Origin: Clostridia bacterium
Lineage (GTDB): Bacteria > Bacillota > Clostridia > Oscillospirales > Acutalibacteraceae
Reading direction: 5' to 3'
Assembly (NCBI GenBank): GCA_017537365.1
Contig: JAFYKZ010000030.1
Location: 1 to 64,000 of the forward strand
DNA length: 64,000 bases
Below, piece by piece: positions 42,471 through 51,154 of the stretch; within the stretch, counting starts at the first letter, position 1; every line of letters begins with the position of its first letter. A program made the translations under genes and the position numbers. Under the pieces are notes generated by a model that saw only the letters and a program-made list of their open reading frames with translations, was not told where the DNA came from and ran no database searches.

Positions 42471-43229
42471 CTATTTGATAAAACTTCTAAGTATTGCGTG
42501 CGCCTGATAAGGATTTTCGCAAAAAGAATAATGACCTGCTCCCTTTATAACGCAAAGGCCTGCATCAGGAATAAGGCTTTCTATAATTTTAGCATCACTT
42601 AACGGAGTTGCGGTATCGTTTTCACCCCATATTAAAAGGGTTGGAGATTTAATATTAGATATTATATCTCTCAAATCGGTATTAACGAGCGACACCATAG
42701 TTTGCCTTAAAACTAACGGAGCCGCATTATAATCGGCAGAGCCATAGTGATTGCGCGCTTTTTCAAGCAAACCCTCAGAATAATTTTTAATTATAGGAAG
42801 GCTAAGCGACCATTTTATAGCTTTGAAGCTTTTAGCTCTGAATTTTTGTTTAAAACTCTTTTTGGGGATAAGCCCCGCAGAGTCTAAAAGAACAATTTTA
42901 GGGGGATTAACCATACTCTCGGCCGCCATTTTTAAAATAGTTCTTCCGCCATGAGAATGACCTATTAAAATCGGATTTTCAAGATTTAATTCTTTCATAA
43001 ATTTAAGAACAAAATCGCAGTAATCTTCTAATTTCCAAGGTTTTTCCATAGTATCGGAGTTTCCGCAACCGGGAAAGTTTACCGCAACCAAACGGCAACG
43101 GTCTGAAAGAGCAGACATAATACCTTTATAAACATCAAAGGAAGAATTCCAACCGTGCAAAAGCAAAACAGGTATGCCGCTTCCTTGTTCGGTGTATTCA
43201 ATATTAAGTCCATCAATATTAATATACAT
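42471..43229 (-). CDS. Alpha/beta-hydrolase fold protein
   Basis: A 252-residue hydrolase of the prolyl-aminopeptidase/esterase-like group. The oxyanion motif VLLHGWNSS, the nucleophile elbow GHSHGG, the acid in WGENDTATP, and the catalytic His in GAGHYSFCENP are in order. It has no signal peptide. AAAGGAAG precedes the ATG. It sits between pgeF and the MurF–Ddl pair, which suggests, but does not prove, a link to envelope precursors. Confidence 0.88.
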   Translation of the reverse strand: MYINIDGLNIEYTEQGSGIPVLLLHGWNSSFDVYKGIMSALSDRCRLVAVNFPGCGNSDTMEKPWKLEDYCDFVLKFMKELNLENPILIGHSHGGRTILKMAAESMVNPPKIVLLDSAGLIPKKSFKQKFRAKSFKAIKWSLSLPIIKNYSEGLLEKARNHYGSADYNAAPLVLRQTMVSLVNTDLRDIISNIKSPTLLIWGENDTATPLSDAKIIESLIPDAGLCVIKGAGHYSFCENPYQAHAILRSFIK

Positions 43230-43251
43230 AATTTTCTTCCTTTCAGTAGTT

Positions 43252-44085
43252 TCAAACTAGTTCTATAATCGCGGCAAGATTTCCTCTTTTTCCGGCGGTT
43301 GCTCTGTGTGAATGAAGGGAGTCTGCATTGCAACAGGTGCAAATATCAGAGCAGTCAATATTTTCAGGTTTTATCCCTGCATTTAATAAAATTAAAAAAT
43401 TGGCTTTAACCAGGTTAAGCATATATTTTCCGTTTTCTTTGGGTGTAAATATATCTTCAAGGTTTAGAAAAGATATTTTTTCGAATTCTTTATAAACAGG
43501 AGAGTCGACCTCATAGCAACAGTCAAGTATGCAAGGACCGATTCCTACTATTATATCCTTAGGGTTAGAACCATAAAGCTCGGTCATTTTATCGACGGTA
43601 ACTTTGCCGATTAACTTGGTGGTTCCGCGCCAACCCGCATGAGAGGTGGCAGCAACTCGTTTTACAGGGTCGCAGAATAATAGGGGAGTACAATCTGCAT
43701 ATTGAGTAACGAGAGCCACACCGGGTTTATTGGTGATAAGACCGTCAACATCCTGAAAAGACGGTTTTGAAATACCGGTACCTTTATGGCTTTCGTCAAC
43801 CACTAAAACATTATTAGTGTGTGTTTGATGGCTTAAAACCAAGCCGTCTTTATTAATACCTTCGGCATCGCATAAAATCTCATAATTTTTTAAAACATTT
43901 TCTCTTTTGTCGCCTCGGTTAAAGCTCAAATTCATAGAAGCGCAGTCGCCCTCGCTTACACCGCCTAGTCTGGTTGAAAAAATATGTTTAACGCATGAAA
44001 GTTTATCGAGCTTTGGGAATTTAATGTATTCTAATTCACCTTTTTTGATTACGGTTAAATTATTCGATTTAAGCAAGCGTTTCAC
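43252..44085 (-). CDS. pgeF: Peptidoglycan editing factor / YlmD-type polyphenol oxidase family
   Basis: A 277-residue protein of the YfiH/YlmD family. Its zinc/copper site residues are in TSHAGWRGT, CTCC near the C-terminus, and the following SHR. Family members have purine nucleoside phosphorylase activity, and in E. coli PgeF prevents incorporation of wrong amino acids in peptidoglycan. It begins at a GTG at 44085 that overlaps cpsB by 17 bases. Confidence 0.92.
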   Translation of the reverse strand: MKRLLKSNNLTVIKKGELEYIKFPKLDKLSCVKHIFSTRLGGVSEGDCASMNLSFNRGDKRENVLKNYEILCDAEGINKDGLVLSHQTHTNNVLVVDESHKGTGISKPSFQDVDGLITNKPGVALVTQYADCTPLLFCDPVKRVAATSHAGWRGTTKLIGKVTVDKMTELYGSNPKDIIVGIGPCILDCCYEVDSPVYKEFEKISFLNLEDIFTPKENGKYMLNLVKANFLILLNAGIKPENIDCSDICTCCNADSLHSHRATAGKRGNLAAIIELV

Positions 44086-44794
44086 CGCCTATAATTTCGT
44101 TATAAAGTTTTTCTGAAAATTCAGTCAGTTTTATCTTAATATCCTCACCGTATTTATGACCTATATGTTCATAAGCCTCTTTTAAACGGGGAGAACGGGT
44201 ATCTGCTGAATGAGAGTCAGAAGCTAATATTATATCAACTTCTGATTTTAAAAGCATTTTTATCGGTTTAGAGAATAAAGGATTTAAAACCGAATCGGCA
44301 TTAATTTGTATGGGAATATTATTGAGTTTTAGAAATTTAACGAATTTTCTATATTTTTTAGCGGCAAAATAACGCTCAGCATGAGCAATTATCGGAATGA
44401 TATTTGCATTGTTTTTGATTTTTAACAGGTCTTCAAAAAGAGGTTCTTTAATAACCGCGTTGGTAAGTTCTAATAATAAATAATTAGAATTGTTAAGGCA
44501 GAAATTATTGAGCTCATCAGAAAGTCCGATATCCTTATAATATAAAAGCTCGCAGCCTTTGTATATTTTTGGAAGTTTCCTTTCTTTTGAAGCTTCCAAA
44601 AGGCAGTCAAACGCTTTATTTACAGTTAAATTAAAGGCTTCAAGACTATGCAAAGAAGGATAGAAGTGCGGTGTTGCGATTACATCGGTGATACCTTGCT
44701 GTTGCATAAGCTTTAAGATTTTCAAGGCTTCGTTCAGATTTTTAGCACCGTCATCAACCGCAGGCAAAATATGCGAATGAATATCGAAAATCAC
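44069..44794 (-). CDS. cpsB: CpsB/YwqE-type protein tyrosine phosphatase (PHP fold)
   Basis: A 241-residue manganese-dependent tyrosine phosphatase that reverses phosphorylation of the CpsD kinase. The PHP metal ligands are in HSHILPAVDDGA, TPHFYPS, IIAHAERY and LASDSHS. The GTG at 44794, eight bases after AAGGAG, is taken as the start. It follows the cpsC-cpsD pair in the same orientation, after a hairpin terminator. Confidence 0.93.
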   Translation of the reverse strand: MIFDIHSHILPAVDDGAKNLNEALKILKLMQQQGITDVIATPHFYPSLHSLEAFNLTVNKAFDCLLEASKERKLPKIYKGCELLYYKDIGLSDELNNFCLNNSNYLLLELTNAVIKEPLFEDLLKIKNNANIIPIIAHAERYFAAKKYRKFVKFLKLNNIPIQINADSVLNPLFSKPIKMLLKSEVDIILASDSHSADTRSPRLKEAYEHIGHKYGEDIKIKLTEFSEKLYNEIIGGETLA

Positions 44795-44828
44795 CGTTAT
44801 CACTCCTTACCAACATTAAAATTGTTAA

Positions 44829-44872
44829 AATGGCGGTTATAACAGCTTTGATTTCTGTTATTTAACCGCCAT
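44829..44872 (-). terminator. Terminator after cpsD
   Basis: An AATGGCGGTTA-type stem, with an inner ACAG/CTGT stem, between cpsD and cpsB. T-rich sequence follows on the minus strand. Transcription into cpsB may be reduced rather than stopped. Confidence 0.75.
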
Positions 44873-44892
44873 TATTTTTATTTTCTTTAGTT

Positions 44893-45759
44893 TTATGGTT
44901 TTCCGGGCTTTTTGGATTTTTTACCGTAGCCATAACCATATCCGTATCCGTAACCATAACCACCGTAGCCATAACCATATTTTCTGTTATAGCCGTTTTT
45001 ATTATATTTATATTTATAATATTTTCCGGTATTATTGTCAACCGCGTTAAGAACAACACCTAAAATGTTAACATTAAGTTTTCCTGTGTTACTTAATGCT
45101 ACTCTGAATGCTTCATAAGTTGTAATTTCTGAGCGGATAACAAACAACAAGCCATCGCATTTTTTGGAAATTACAAGTGTGTCAGATACTAGGTTTACAG
45201 GGGGAGTATCAAAAATCACATAATCATAATTTTCTTTTAAGGTTTTAAGCAAGGTATCAAATTCCGCAGAGTCAAAATATTCGCTGGAATTTGCATTCAT
45301 TTTACCGCAGGTTATAACATCTAATGAAGGACTAAAATGCTTAACCGCTTGCTCATAGGTTGCTTCACCCATTAAAATATCTAGACAGCCAACGTCATTT
45401 TTAATTTTTAACTTTTGGTGAATAGTACCGCGGCGAATATCTGCATCTACGATTATAACCTTTTTATCATTTAGTTTAGAAAGAATGATTGCAATGTTAA
45501 CCGATGTGGTGGATTTACCTTCGGAGGCATTTGCACTTGAAATTGCAACGGCTTTTCCGCCTATTTTGTCTAAAGCAGTGGTAAGCTGAACTCTAATGTT
45601 TTTATATGCCTCAACAACCGAAAAGGGAATAGCAGTTGGATTTTCGGGATTTATAATTTTGGGCGATTTAGAGGCTTTTTTAGTGTCCTTTATTATTTCT
45701 TTGACGGCTGTTACAGGTTTTAAGTTTTCATTTTCATTTTTGGAAGATTTATTTGCCAT
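44893..45759 (-). CDS. cpsD: CpsD-type tyrosine autokinase (BY-kinase)
   Basis: A 288-residue cytoplasmic kinase of exopolysaccharide synthesis. Walker A is SSANASEGKSTTSVNIA, Walker A' VIIVDADIRRG, and Walker B DYVIFDTPP. The C-terminal tail (about 250-283) is a long Tyr-Gly-Lys run holding more than ten tyrosines, the autophosphorylation cluster. ATG at 45759 is downstream of AAGGAG. It overlaps the adaptor gene cpsC by 11 bases; CpsC is its membrane activator and CpsB its phosphatase. Confidence 0.94.
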   Translation of the reverse strand: MANKSSKNENENLKPVTAVKEIIKDTKKASKSPKIINPENPTAIPFSVVEAYKNIRVQLTTALDKIGGKAVAISSANASEGKSTTSVNIAIILSKLNDKKVIIVDADIRRGTIHQKLKIKNDVGCLDILMGEATYEQAVKHFSPSLDVITCGKMNANSSEYFDSAEFDTLLKTLKENYDYVIFDTPPVNLVSDTLVISKKCDGLLFVIRSEITTYEAFRVALSNTGKLNVNILGVVLNAVDNNTGKYYKYKYNKNGYNRKYGYGYGGYGYGYGYGYGYGKKSKKPGKP

Positions 45760-46558
45760 TTTTATTCGCACTCCTTCCGTAATAACTATATGAATTATAA
45801 CCATAATAACCATAATAACCGTAATATCCGTTTTTAGCATTTCTCGAATATTTGCCGGAGCGAGCAGCGGTAAAGTCAGGTATAGAACCTAAAACAGGTA
45901 TATCAAAACGCTCTCTGAAATCTTCTTCGGTAGTTATACTTGTATTTAGAAGATAAATAACAAATAATACTGCATAAACCAATGCGGCACCAAACATTGC
46001 CATCATAAGGGTGTTTTTAGTTGTTTGGGGATAAACTTGATAAGCATTGTCGGCACTATAGCTTGACAATCTCATATCGGGAAAGCTATTGGTTAAATAG
46101 TCTGGCAATATTGCTAAAAATTCATTAGTAAGTCTGATTGATTCTTCACGCGAGCCGGTAGTTAAGGTTATATCAATAAATAAACTTCTATCGTTTCGTT
46201 TGGCAATACTGGTCATACTTTTTAACGCACCATAGGAATACTGACCGTCAAGCTTATCGGAAAACTCTTTATAAACCTGATTTTCACTAAGCATTTCTAT
46301 TATTATGTTACCAATGCTGATAGATGCAGAAATATCGCTATTATTTATACCGGTATAATTACTGTTTTGAGCAATATATTCTTCTATATTGATACCGCCG
46401 TTTGTAATGAGCAATGAGCCTTTTGCAGAATATTTAGGAGCACAAAAAAATTCGCAATAAGCATAAGCGCCGGCTCCAAATAAAACGGCAGAAAGTATAA
46501 GTATTAATATGTTTTTTAAAGCTATATTTAATAGCGAAAGTAAAGTAATACCCTTCAA
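45749..46558 (-). CDS. cpsC: CpsC/Wzz-type membrane adaptor with Tyr-rich tail
   Basis: A 269-residue polysaccharide co-polymerase. Two transmembrane segments (about 14-34 and 182-205) flank an extracytoplasmic domain with the usual YSAKGSLLIT and SIRLTNEFLAILPDY stretches. The C-terminal cytoplasmic part (FDIPVLGSIPDF) normally activates the BY-kinase. Here it is extended by a Tyr/Gly-rich repeat at about 244-262. Translation starts at TTG with GAGGTG upstream. No polymerase or glycosyltransferase genes are adjacent. Confidence 0.9.
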   Translation of the reverse strand: MKGITLLSLLNIALKNILILILSAVLFGAGAYAYCEFFCAPKYSAKGSLLITNGGINIEEYIAQNSNYTGINNSDISASISIGNIIIEMLSENQVYKEFSDKLDGQYSYGALKSMTSIAKRNDRSLFIDITLTTGSREESIRLTNEFLAILPDYLTNSFPDMRLSSYSADNAYQVYPQTTKNTLMMAMFGAALVYAVLFVIYLLNTSITTEEDFRERFDIPVLGSIPDFTAARSGKYSRNAKNGYYGYYGYYGYNSYSYYGRSANKNGK

Positions 46559-46623
46559 AAAATCACACCTCGTTGAGAATTATTACATTAAAGCTTTTTT
46601 AAAAGCATTATCGACCAACTATA

Positions 46624-46651
46624 ATTATATCACAAAAAAAATATTTTTCAA
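46624..46651 (-). promoter_or_regulatory. SigA-type promoter of the cpsC-cpsD operon
   Basis: Minus strand TTGAAA (46651-46646), a 16-base spacer, and TATAAT (46629-46624), about 65 bases before the TTG start of cpsC. Confidence 0.75.
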
Positions 46652-46678
46652 GAAAATTATGATATTAAATAACAAAAA

Positions 46679-47458
46679 TCAGTATTCTAAGTTTTTAAGT
46701 TTTTCAAGACTTTCAAAGATTTCGGAATATTCTGTATATGCATCTCTATAAACTTCTATCATACAGTTGCCTTCATAGTTTTCTGATTTAAGTAAATCAA
46801 AGAAGCCTTTGAAATCGAAGCCTGCTTTAAAGGGAAGAGTACAGTCGGTTGCAACCGAGTGGTCGCTTATATGGCAGTGTTTAATATTTTTCGAAAATTC
46901 TTTAAACAATTCCTGGGGCAAATATCCGCAACGGACCGATTGTTTAATATCAAAACAAAACTCTGCTTCGTCCCCTAAAATATCAACCATTGAACGCAAA
47001 AATTCTATATCGCCTGCTCTGAAAAGACGAACATTTTCTTGCAAAACGGTAACTCCATTTTGTTTTGCCGCTTCCTTTAAAGCCATATATCGTTCGCAGT
47101 ATTCTTCGTCTGATAAAATGCCGTTTGGTTTACCGCCGTGCATAATAATATATTTAGCGCCAAGCTTTGCCGCGATTTCTGAATAACGACGGTAAATATC
47201 CAATGATTCATAAAACCTGCGCTCGTAATTTGAAAAAATCATAAAAGATTCTGCAAGAGACATAGTGGGATGGCAGGCGGTTATATTTATATCGTATTTT
47301 TTCTTTGTCTCTAATAGAATATCAATAAAAGCGGGTTTTAATTCCGATTCGCAGTTAAAAAATATTTCACTATTTTTCACTCCTGCTTTGCCTATTTCTT
47401 CGAGAGCGAGCTCGGTTTCTAAGGGATAAAGAGAAGCAGTTGACACGCCGATATTCAT
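46679..47458 (-). CDS. TIM-barrel sugar phosphate isomerase/epimerase family
   Basis: A 259-residue AP-endonuclease-2-like barrel. Metal-site candidates lie in YIIMHGGKPNG, VLQENVRLF, FCFDIKQSVRCG, HCHISDHS and CMIEVYR. The family includes xylose isomerase-like epimerases and inosose dehydratases; no substrate can be named. AGGTG precedes the ATG. It lies 13 bases after rqcH and ends just upstream of the cpsCD promoter. Confidence 0.85.
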   Translation of the reverse strand: MNIGVSTASLYPLETELALEEIGKAGVKNSEIFFNCESELKPAFIDILLETKKKYDINITACHPTMSLAESFMIFSNYERRFYESLDIYRRYSEIAAKLGAKYIIMHGGKPNGILSDEEYCERYMALKEAAKQNGVTVLQENVRLFRAGDIEFLRSMVDILGDEAEFCFDIKQSVRCGYLPQELFKEFSKNIKHCHISDHSVATDCTLPFKAGFDFKGFFDLLKSENYEGNCMIEVYRDAYTEYSEIFESLEKLKNLEY

Positions 47459-47471
47459 ATTTTCACCTCGC

Positions 47472-49145
47472 TTATGGATTCACATAAATGGTTTTATTGG
47501 TTGTATAAATAACCATACCGAGTTTAGCACCCGACGGTTTTTTAACATTTTTGATTAAAGTATAATCAACGGGAACCTGAGCGGAAGCAGCGGCTTTTGA
47601 GTTTTGAGCTGCTAATTTAGCTGCAAATAAAATAGTTTCGTCGCTTATATCTTCTCCACAGCAAAATATAACAACATGAGACCCTGGAATATTTTTGGTA
47701 TGAAACCAAAGGTCATTCTTAGAGGCTAGCTTGGTTGTTATATAATCGTTTTGAGTGTTATTTTTGCCAACAAGAATTTTAAAGCCTTCAATACTTTCAT
47801 ATTCTTTAAAACTGTTTGAAATGAGTTTAACTTTTTTATTGCCTGCCGATTTTATATATCCTGCACCTGATAATTCCTGTTTTATTTCTTCGAGCTCTGA
47901 AATAGTAGAGCATCTGGAAATAGAGTCTAAAACCGAGTCGAAATATAAAAGCTCTTTTCGGTCTTGCTCGGTTAGAGCAGTTAAGGTTTGCTCGGCGGTA
48001 TAGGTCTTTTTATAATCTTTAAAATATTTTTCGGCATTTTTTGAGGGACTTAAAGCAGGGTTAAGCGGAATTTCTATTAATTTTAAGTCTTCATCATAAT
48101 AGTTTTGCACAACCGCTTTTTTAGAGCCATTTTTAATATTATAAAGATTTGCCTTTAAAAGCTCACCGTAAATTCTGAGAAGTTCTCTGTCCTTGCATTT
48201 TTCAAGTTCTTCCAAACGCAAAGCAAGTTTCTTTTCGGTTCGGTTTTTAAGATTTGTTATAAGTCTTATAATATCGTGGGCATAGGCTTTTATACGGCTT
48301 TGGGTATCTCTTGATGTATAAAAACTATCAAGCATAAGGCTGAAATTTTCGAATTCTTCATTCTTATAGTTCTCGCCATATTGCTTTATAGGCATAAAAC
48401 AGTAATCGAGCGTGCTACCGTCCGGTTTATAAATTATATTAGGGATAGGCTTTTCTGAAATAAAGCCTTTTATTTTGTTTAAAGCATGGTCTAAGCTTAA
48501 ATCTTTTTTAAAAAGATATTCGGCTTCTCGGCAAATAAGCGGAGAAAGCCCATCAAGCTGAGATAAAAGAAATTTAGAAATATCAATGTTTTTAAGGCGG
48601 GTTTCTTCGGCCAGTGCTTTGAAATCGCATTTTAAGGGATTTTTTTTCTTTAAGCTTTCCGGGTATTCATAAATAGCATTTGGCAGAATATATCTTTTAG
48701 AGGTTTCAACATCGCTATGCCTTAAAGAATCAATGATTTTACCGTCAAAGTTCACAAGAATAACATTTGCGCTGCCACTGATAAGCTCGCATATAAGTTT
48801 TAATTTTATGCTATCGCCCATTTCGTTTGTTGCAAAGAAGTTAAGCTCGGCAACTCGTTCAAAATCGGGTTGGGTAACGCTTTCTAATTTTGCACTTGAT
48901 AAATATTTTCTAAGCAGCATGCAAAAATTAGGCGGAACAGCGGGATTTTCATATTTGTTTTCGGTGAAATGAAGTCTGGCGCTTCCTTGCTTTATGGTTA
49001 TTAAAAGCCTTTTGGCAAAGCCTTTTTTGCGCAACAAAAATACCAACTCATCTTTTGAGGGCTGGTAAATTTTATCTATATGACTGCCTATGGCTTCATT
49101 TAATTCTTTAAGAATAAGGTTTAGAAGAATACCGTCAAACGCCAT
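47472..49145 (-). CDS. rqcH: RqcH (NFACT-family ribosome quality control factor)
   Basis: A 557-residue NFACT protein (formerly fibronectin-binding protein FbpA). NFACT-N begins FDGILLNLILKELNEAIGSHIDKIYQ. A helix-hairpin and coiled-coil middle domain follows (about 180-430), then NFACT-R with GKNNTQNDYITTKLASKNDLWFH and PGSHVVI. RqcH binds obstructed 50S subunits and adds C-terminal alanine tails to stalled peptides. GAGGAAG precedes the start. It overlaps trmK by 11 bases. Confidence 0.94.
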   Translation of the reverse strand: MAFDGILLNLILKELNEAIGSHIDKIYQPSKDELVFLLRKKGFAKRLLITIKQGSARLHFTENKYENPAVPPNFCMLLRKYLSSAKLESVTQPDFERVAELNFFATNEMGDSIKLKLICELISGSANVILVNFDGKIIDSLRHSDVETSKRYILPNAIYEYPESLKKKNPLKCDFKALAEETRLKNIDISKFLLSQLDGLSPLICREAEYLFKKDLSLDHALNKIKGFISEKPIPNIIYKPDGSTLDYCFMPIKQYGENYKNEEFENFSLMLDSFYTSRDTQSRIKAYAHDIIRLITNLKNRTEKKLALRLEELEKCKDRELLRIYGELLKANLYNIKNGSKKAVVQNYYDEDLKLIEIPLNPALSPSKNAEKYFKDYKKTYTAEQTLTALTEQDRKELLYFDSVLDSISRCSTISELEEIKQELSGAGYIKSAGNKKVKLISNSFKEYESIEGFKILVGKNNTQNDYITTKLASKNDLWFHTKNIPGSHVVIFCCGEDISDETILFAAKLAAQNSKAAASAQVPVDYTLIKNVKKPSGAKLGMVIYTTNKTIYVNP

Positions 49146-49818
49146 TTAAAACTTCCTCTATTTCGGTAAAAACCTTTTTATAGTATAAAAATTCTTTTTG
49201 TTTTTTGGGTATATTTTCAAGACTTTCCATACATTTTCTATTTCTTTCAAGCTGTTTTTTTATGTATTTATATCCGCTTTCGGTTTTGGGATTAACTTTG
49301 CCTATAAAATAAAACCCTTCTGTTTGAGGATTTGAAACACCTTTAAAACAAACCTTCATAACGGAATAAAGCTTTGAGTTTTCAAAAACAGCTTTTTCGC
49401 TTATAATTTCATAACCGTTTTGATATAAAAATTTTCGCAAGGCTTCGGGTGAGGTTGTTGGCTGCAAAATAAGATTAAAATCTTTTCTTGCGGCAACCTT
49501 TTTTCCGCATTTAATTATCTCAGCAATAACTTCGCCACCCATACCTGCAATTACCGCAGTATCAATCTCGCCAGGATTTATAGCTGAAAAGCCGTTAGAT
49601 AAACGGAGTTCTATTCCTGAAATTCCTGATTTTTCTATATTTTTACGGGCATTTTCGAGCGGTTTTTTTGCAATATCAGCGGCAATAACCTTATCGGTTT
49701 TGCCGCTCTCAATTAAATGTATGGCAAGAAAGCCGTGGTCTGTTCCAATATCACAAACCATAGCTTTCTCGTTTATAAATTCTGAAATTGTTAAAAGTCG
49801 CTCGCTTAGCTTTAACAT
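49135..49818 (-). CDS. trmK: tRNA (adenine(22)-N1)-methyltransferase
   Basis: A 227-residue class I SAM methyltransferase of the TrmK/YqfN family. The SAM site is VCDIGTDHGFLAIHL and the following motifs are VIAADIAKKPLENARKN and VIAGMGGEVIAEI, with NLILQPTTSPEALR at the catalytic loop. It modifies A22 of bacterial tRNAs. It overlaps the upstream DUF1858 gene by one base and rqcH downstream. Confidence 0.94.
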   Translation of the reverse strand: MLKLSERLLTISEFINEKAMVCDIGTDHGFLAIHLIESGKTDKVIAADIAKKPLENARKNIEKSGISGIELRLSNGFSAINPGEIDTAVIAGMGGEVIAEIIKCGKKVAARKDFNLILQPTTSPEALRKFLYQNGYEIISEKAVFENSKLYSVMKVCFKGVSNPQTEGFYFIGKVNPKTESGYKYIKKQLERNRKCMESLENIPKKQKEFLYYKKVFTEIEEVLNGV

Positions 49819-50018
49819 TATTTGTTTTCGAAATAAGCGTTAAGCTTTGCTACTAACTCATCACAGTCGGTACCGTGAACCATACAAGCCTGTTCAATGC
49901 TTTCGCCTCTTGCAGAGGGACAGCCTAAACAATGCATACCGATTTCAAGGAAATATTCTGCACATCCTGCATCCATATCAAGAACATCGCCGATAATCAT
50001 ATCTTTTGTAATTTTCAT
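49818..50018 (-). CDS. DUF1858 domain protein
   Basis: A 66-residue protein with the DUF1858 pattern: ITKDMIIGDVLDMD, ...YFLEIGMHCLGCPSARGESIEQAC. The CxxC in HCLGCP is characteristic. Family members are often stand-alone or fused to redox/hybrid-cluster-associated proteins; the function is not established. ATG at 50018 follows AAAGGATTG. It directly precedes trmK. Confidence 0.85.
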   Translation of the reverse strand: MKITKDMIIGDVLDMDAGCAEYFLEIGMHCLGCPSARGESIEQACMVHGTDCDELVAKLNAYFENK

Positions 50019-50052
50019 TTTTATCAATCCTTTTTTCAATTTATTATTAGTA

Positions 50053-51024
50053 TTAAAATAATTTTGGTTCGCTATTCAAATTTTTTCTCGCGTGGTTGAA
50101 AAGCTTGCGGTTATCCATTGCCCAGATTCTCGAAGAAAAATCATTAGCCTCAACGCCTGAAACCGCCTCTTGCATTTCGTAAATTCTTGAATCCATTAAG
50201 TCTAGTTCACTTAAAAGCTCGGCTTCGATAAACATCGGTCTTACTGCGGCGCCAAACTCAGGCTCACCGTGGTGAGATAAACACATATGTTCAAGAAGCA
50301 TTGCGGTTTTAGGATTAATAGATAATTTTTCGGCATATCGGTTTATGGTCATAGCGCCCATCGCCAAATGACCTATTAAATTTCCCTCAACCGAGTAGCC
50401 TGTTGCGATTCCTGTTTCTGCAACCTCAAATTCATCAAGCTTTGCAATATCATGCAAAATAGCGCCCGAAATTAAAAGCTCTTTATCAACAAAGGGATAA
50501 ATTTCGCAAACCTTTTCGCATAGACGAACTATGGACAAGGTGTGTAAAAGAAGTCCACCGCGAACTGCATGATGAAGCTTAAAGGCGGCAGGCCAATACA
50601 AAAGCGCGTTTCTTTTATCCTTTAAAATAGCTGAAACGATAATTTTAAGGTCGTTATCCTCAAAGCTTTCGGCAATATTTAAAAGCTCTGAATACATCTG
50701 CTCACCCGAATAACCCGCAGTTTTAACAAAATCCTCAGCCTTAATTCCATCTGCCTCAGTTACAGGACGGATTTTATCAATTTTAAGCTGGTCTGCACCG
50801 TTATATTGCGAGATAAGACCTCTGATTTTAACTAGCGCATTAGCGGTATATTCACCGTGGAGTTCTTTTGAATAACGCCAAAGCTTAGCGTTGATTTCGC
50901 CTGACGAGTCGCCTAACATAATGTCGAGATATGTGTCTCCCTTAGAGGAAGTTTTAGAGTCGATACTTTTAATAATGCAAAAGCCTTCAACAAGACCTTT
51001 ATTATCAAGAGGAGTAAAATTCAT
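50053..51024 (-). CDS. YhaM-like 3'-5' exoribonuclease (OB + HD domains)
   Basis: A 323-residue protein. The N-terminal OB fold (about 10-95) includes KGDTYLDIMLGDSSGEINAKLW. The HD domain has AILHDIAKLDEF and later HGEPEFGAAVRP. YhaM-type enzymes degrade RNA, and some DNA, from the 3' end. The ATG at 51024 is favoured by GGAGA upstream over the longer frame. A promoter is found 35 bases upstream, divergent from thiN. Confidence 0.9.
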   Translation of the reverse strand: MNFTPLDNKGLVEGFCIIKSIDSKTSSKGDTYLDIMLGDSSGEINAKLWRYSKELHGEYTANALVKIRGLISQYNGADQLKIDKIRPVTEADGIKAEDFVKTAGYSGEQMYSELLNIAESFEDNDLKIIVSAILKDKRNALLYWPAAFKLHHAVRGGLLLHTLSIVRLCEKVCEIYPFVDKELLISGAILHDIAKLDEFEVAETGIATGYSVEGNLIGHLAMGAMTINRYAEKLSINPKTAMLLEHMCLSHHGEPEFGAAVRPMFIEAELLSELDLMDSRIYEMQEAVSGVEANDFSSRIWAMDNRKLFNHARKNLNSEPKLF

Positions 51025-51058
51025 AGCATAAATCTCCAATTTATATTTTAACAATATA

Positions 51059-51087
51059 ATTATACTATAATTTATATAATTATTCAA
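51059..51087 (-). promoter_or_regulatory. SigA-type promoter of the yhaM-like gene
   Basis: Minus strand TTGAAT (51087-51082), a 17-base spacer, and TATAAT (51064-51059). Confidence 0.8.
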
Positions 51088-51095
51088 GTTTTAGA

Positions 51096-51124
51096 TTGAC
51101 TTAAATAAAAATATTATATAAAAT
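51096..51124 (+). promoter_or_regulatory. SigA-type promoter of thiN
   Basis: TTGACT at 51096-51101, a 17-base spacer, and TAAAAT at 51119-51124. It is back-to-back with the yhaM-like promoter. No TPP riboswitch fits in the short leader. Confidence 0.75.
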
Positions 51125-51154
51125 AATAATATAAATCTACAAAGGAAAATAAAA

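Noticed and set aside
44930-45000. Short tandem repeat, possible phase-variable tract
   Set aside because: It is explained by Tyr-Gly codons of the CpsD tail; slippage is possible but not shown.
51100-51154. TPP riboswitch before thiN
   Set aside because: The leader after the promoter is too short and lacks the conserved thi-box sequence.
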